DNA of 64,000 nt, from the NCBI GenBank assembly GCA_014904845.1, contig MU119296.1:1-64000 (forward strand), written 5' to 3'. A program made the position numbers and the translations under genes. A model generated the notes under the pieces. The model saw only the letters and a list, made by a program, of their open reading frames with translations, had not been told where the DNA came from and made no database searches. Shown here in pieces: positions 60,630 to 64,000 of this stretch (positions within the stretch are counted from its first letter, which is position 1; every line of letters begins with the position of its first letter). The stretch is from Acephala macrosclerotiorum (lineage: Eukaryota; Ascomycota; Leotiomycetes; Helotiales; Mollisiaceae).

Positions 60630-61384
60630 TCAACCAATTGGCTTGGCTTTCTTCTTTTTCTTCTTCTCTGTACCCTTCTGGAAATCTCTCCAGCTTCCAA
60701 TTCTTTGCTCTCTTGTACTCTCCCAGTCTTGCTCGTGTTCTCTCTTCCTCTTCCGCTGCTCCAACTCTTCATCGGCCTTCTTCTGCTCGCGACCCTCCTC
60801 CTGCATCTGTGCCTTCATCTGACGTCGTCTCCTATGTTCATTATCAATCAGCACCATCTTGGTCTTCTCCCTCCAATTCTTCGCAAACTCTTCCGTCTTC
60901 AGCTCCGGACTATCAACGGTCCATTTGTTCTCGCGGATCAAGAGCATGCGTGCGTCTGCGATGGCTTCGTCGAGTCGCTCGCGGTGCTTTTCATCCATGA
61001 GCTCAGTCTGGGCTTTCTTGAGGCGATCAAAGGCATCGGGGGCTTGCGGGTTCGTAGTCTTATCTGGATGGATCAGGAGAGACTTGGCACGATAGCATTT
61101 CTTAATATCTGACTCTGGCACACCAGGTTGAAGGTCGAGAACTGCGTAACTAGGAGGGGGGTCAGTAGGTGGTGGGGTAATCTGAAGAGCATACATACGC
61201 ATCTAGACGGAAAGCTTTCAGAATACGATCAATTTCGGCATCCTATGATAGTGCAATATGATTAGTAGTGCAAATATGAAGAAAGATCATCGGGGCAGCT
61301 CACTTTCAAGTACTCTTTCTCCTCTGACTCCAGAGCTTCAAGTGCATCGATATCATCGTCAGCTTTCTCGGGCTTGGTACTCAT
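60630..61384 (-). CDS. J-domain protein, DNAJC8/Spf31-like (3 exons, 214 aa)
   Basis: Hsp70 co-chaperone, probably nuclear and spliceosome-associated like human DNAJC8 and fission yeast Spf31. Exons 61384-61304, 61242-61199 and 61149-60630 sum to 645 nt. The N-terminal helix (ALEALESEEKEYLKDAEIDR) precedes a J domain: DAYAVLDLQPGVPESDIKKC, then LLIHPDKT with the HPD motif that stimulates Hsp70 ATPase, then APDAFDRLKKAQTELMD. The second half is a highly charged K/R/E helix ending in a nuclear-type basic tail (KGTEKKKKKKAKPIG). The J domain in the middle with a charged C-terminal helix matches the DNAJC8 layout. The first intron boundary restores KDAEIDRIL. Confidence 0.9.
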
Positions 61385-62886
61385 GGCTCACCAATAATAC
61401 CACTGGACGACTAATCTTCCGTCCGGGCTCGTTGAATTGAGCTGGTTGTTAGTGATCGTTGGAGAGTTTGTCGTGGGTTGAACAAGATAACGAACGGGGA
61501 AAGACGTCTTGCGACAACAAGTCCCAATAAGGCTAGCGCTATCTGTTCTCTCATTCACGTGACACGTAATTTGAACAGTTCAGGTCCAAGTTTTTCTGGC
61601 TCCTACCTAGGTATGCCTTCATTGCCCCCATACATATATGGTTAAAACAATGTCTTATCTAGACTTCTATGTGTTGTCGCCCAACTTAGAAACTAGGAGA
61701 GACGATGGCATCAACTGAAGAGTTTGTCGGCTCGTTCGAGTTGACCCCCAGGCTCATGAGTGTCACTCACCTAGCCAATGGCCGTATTTCGATTTTGTAT
61801 TCAGACTTGAAGCTCCTGCGATGTCGTTTTACTGTTAAGCTAACTTTTGGGGACAGGATTGGCTCCCAGCGGTCAAAAGGCGACAGGAAGGAAGGCTTGA
61901 CCACATCCTGAAGACCAGAAGTTCCCATTTTTGTTCCAAAGCACATTAGATAAAACTTCTGTACATCGTTTCCTATGCCAGATAAGCTTAAAATGGGTTG
62001 CATTCAAGAGATGTCGATCACTTCAAGTTCCACACCAAGGTTCTAGTTGAACCTCGGCGAAACTCCTCTTTCACCACTTTCTACTACCACTGCCCATCAT
62101 TCAGAAATTTTGTCCAGTCATTGCAAGTTGATGTGTATGCGACTTATATTTTTGCCTCCTCATATTAGCAGATCACTTTCTCGGAAAAGTATTGGTCGGG
62201 AATGCGGTCTGAAGTCCTTACGTTGGGGAAAACAACGGAATTTCTTCAAGTCTTGCCCATTGCATTTCATCGAATAGAGATATCTCTATCAGACAGCCTT
62301 CTTCATAAGGCCAGTATACAGCTATTTCAAGTATGTATTCTGGGTCTGTCAAGTCCACGAGGCAAAACCCATGCAAAGCTTTACATTCAAATCATCATCT
62401 CTTCTGCTGTAGTGAGTCACATTATCATAATCTCATCGACCCTGCGCTGATCAACAGACCTAACGCTTGTGACACGGCGTGCAAATCTGGGACTGCGGGG
62501 TATGGTTGGAGCTTAATTCAAGCTTGGAAATTAGCACGGCCGGCTGTCTGCGGTGTCAGGGTTTCCCAAGCCGAAAAAGGAATGTGCTCGTGGACACTCA
62601 CTTTTAGACGTCTCTTTTCGTCCGAGGTAAAGTACTTACACTTCTAAAGATCAGTCTTGCCACCTCAAAATGGTACGGAACTTCCCAGTGCCTCTGACGG
62701 CTCCACACCCTCAAGGGACGAACCACCTAATGTAGGCGTCGCTAGTTCATCTCTCTGCACCGTGTAGAAGGAAGGAGGCAAACTACCAGGGCTTTTTCTT
62801 CGCATTGCAATATGTTATAAGTGATTGAACTCCCCCCCCTTAGACAGAGAGATCAAGGGTATTACTTGACCTCAATTCTCATCGCA
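61385..62886. other. 1.5 kb intergenic region
   Basis: Upstream of the J-protein gene (-) and the sedolisin gene (+). Short frames (for example 61705-61911) lack motifs. TTATAAG at 62815-62821 lies about 65 nt before the sedolisin start and may be its TATA box. A C8 run is near 62831. Confidence 0.4.
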
Positions 62887-64000
62887 ATGCATTTCCTTCG
62901 ACTAGCTTTCATTGGTGAGCAGCCACGCTCTCGGGGGCGCTCTGCTCATTGTTTCAACTGAATGACCCTGTTGTCCAGAGACATTCTCCATAACTCTTTG
63001 CCATGCAGGAATACTGACATTATAATGTTCAGGTTCTCTCGCTGCACAGGCTGCAGGTGTTGCCATGTCAGCCAAGCATATTGTGCACGAACGCCGCGGG
63101 ACGATTCCCAAACCATGGATCAAGCGCAACAGGGTCGACGGTACTGCTGAGCTGCCAATCCGGATTGGTATGACTCAGAGCAACTTGGATAAGGGGCATG
63201 ATCTCTTGATGGAAGTGTAAGTGGCACCTTCAGCAGCAAAATGTCTGTGTTCAGCATCGTCAGATTGGTGGTGTTGTTCGAGAGGAGAATGTCTGTTTTC
63301 TAGAGTGCTAGGTTTACGATCACCTTGGAGGACAATGTCTGTTCTCCGGAATCTTTTGAACCAGCTCTTCTTGAGAGGAGGATCTTTGTTCTTGAAACAG
63401 CTAGGATTCACTTTTTTTCCTCAACCATGTCTGACAGCATCATTATAGGTCTACACCAGGATCCACCAAATACGGCAAGCATTACACTGCCGAAGAAGTT
63501 GCCGATATCTTTGCACCAGCACAAGCTACAGTTGATGCCATTCACGAATGGCATGTTTCTGCAGGGATCGCAGCTGAGAAGATCTCCCAATCTGTCAACA
63601 AGCAATGGATGCAGCTCGATGTCACAGCTGTTGATCTTGAATATCTATTGCAAACCGAGTATCATGTTTACGAACATGCGGAGACTAGGAAGACTACTGT
63701 AGCATGCGACCAGTACCACGTTCCAGCACATGTCCAGAAGCACATATTACCCCCGGCATCAAGCTGTTTACCGAGAAGAGACGACACAACCCCAATATTG
63801 AGAAGCGTACGTTCGGTGTTACTAGCGGTACTGGAAACTTCTTTGGACCTATCCTCAACAAGCTCGGTATGACTTTGGCGGCATTGCTTGCTCTCCCGGA
63901 GCTGGCTGTTTGCAATATTGCCATTACTCCTGTCTGTATCAAGACTCTCTACAACGTTACTGCTGCGACTAAGGCTGCGCCTGGAAATCAACTTGGTATA
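62887..64000 (+). pseudogene. sedolisin (S53) tripeptidyl-peptidase, partial at window end, with frame break
   Basis: Predicted secreted acid serine-carboxyl peptidase; only the propeptide and the start of the catalytic part are in the window. Exons 62887-62914, 63033-63216 and 63449 onward. A signal-like start (MHFLRLAFIGSLAAQAAGVA) precedes the prodomain: RIGMTQSNLDKGHDLLMEVS, TPGSTKYGKHYTAEEVADIF, SVNKQWMQLDVTAVDLEYLL and ACDQYHVPAHVQKHI. At about 63745 the frame changes: the family continuation ITPGIKLF ... RTFGVTSGTGNFFGP is read in another phase, and the original frame stops at 63872. No splice sites can join the two. A 7-nt loss relative to the usual HIDYITPG segment would explain it. 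It is either a recent pseudogene or a sequencing error. Intron 2 (232 nt) is unusually long. Confidence 0.75.
63233..63400. repeat. degenerate repeats inside sedolisin intron 2
   Basis: The word AATGTCTGT followed by TTC or TTTTC appears three times at about 50-nt spacing (near 63239, 63287 and 63331), with GAGAGGAG nearby in two cases. It looks like a decayed minisatellite that may have lengthened the intron. Confidence 0.5.

Noticed and set aside
11803..61384. A classical secondary-metabolite gene cluster
   Set aside because: Two P450s, a BVMO, an MFS pump and regulators are present but scattered among housekeeping genes, and no PKS, NRPS, terpene synthase or prenyltransferase is seen.

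Overview
The window is chromosomal DNA of a filamentous ascomycete (Pezizomycotina). Signs are genes with several short introns (mostly 44-130 nt) with GT...CTAAC/CTGAC...AG signals, a fungal hybrid histidine kinase, a NIT4/NirA-type Zn2Cys6 regulator, a GH28 pectinase, a PPG1-type phosphatase and an S53 sedolisin. A plant-associated or saprotrophic lifestyle, perhaps Leotiomycetes, is my inference and was not tested. All gene models were built by hand from reading frames and splice signals. Exon lengths were checked to sum to whole codons for every complete gene.

Layout: (1) 1.2-9.2 kb: a 1225-aa hybrid histidine kinase (+) convergent with a 926-aa NIT4/NirA-like regulator (-). (2) 9.2-18.4 kb: a 2.6 kb divergent promoter region, a DHA1-type MFS transporter (+), a divergent protein kinase (-) and an unrecognised 436-aa protein (-). 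(3) 20.6-26.6 kb: an FMN-binding PPOX-like protein (-), a secreted GH28 pectinase (+) and an Arc1-like tRNA-binding cofactor (-). (4) 28.1-33.1 kb: a Baeyer-Villiger-type flavin monooxygenase followed by a cytochrome P450, both (+), possibly a two-step oxidation pair. (5) 33.1-38.9 kb: a gene-poor stretch with short tandem repeats. (6) 38.9-46.1 kb: a small bZIP factor, an assembly gap between G tracts, and a three-exon gene for a 1769-aa protein I do not recognise. (7) 46.7-53.2 kb: PPG1 phosphatase (-), a small membrane-anchored protein (+) and a CSC1/RSN1-family cation channel (-). (8) 55.7-61.4 kb: a second P450 (+), a 688-aa coiled-coil orphan (+) and a DNAJC8/Spf31-like J-protein (-). 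(9) 62.9 kb to the end: a sedolisin (S53) gene that leaves the window and carries a reading-frame break.

No rRNA, tRNA, CRISPR array or intact transposon was recognised. The most unusual content is the pair of long orphan proteins (1769 and 688 aa), each with a non-repetitive N-terminal part and a long charged coiled coil. Other points of interest are the frameshifted sedolisin, a probable GC-AG intron in the pectinase, and a frame-preserving intron inside the catalytic metal-binding motif of PPG1.
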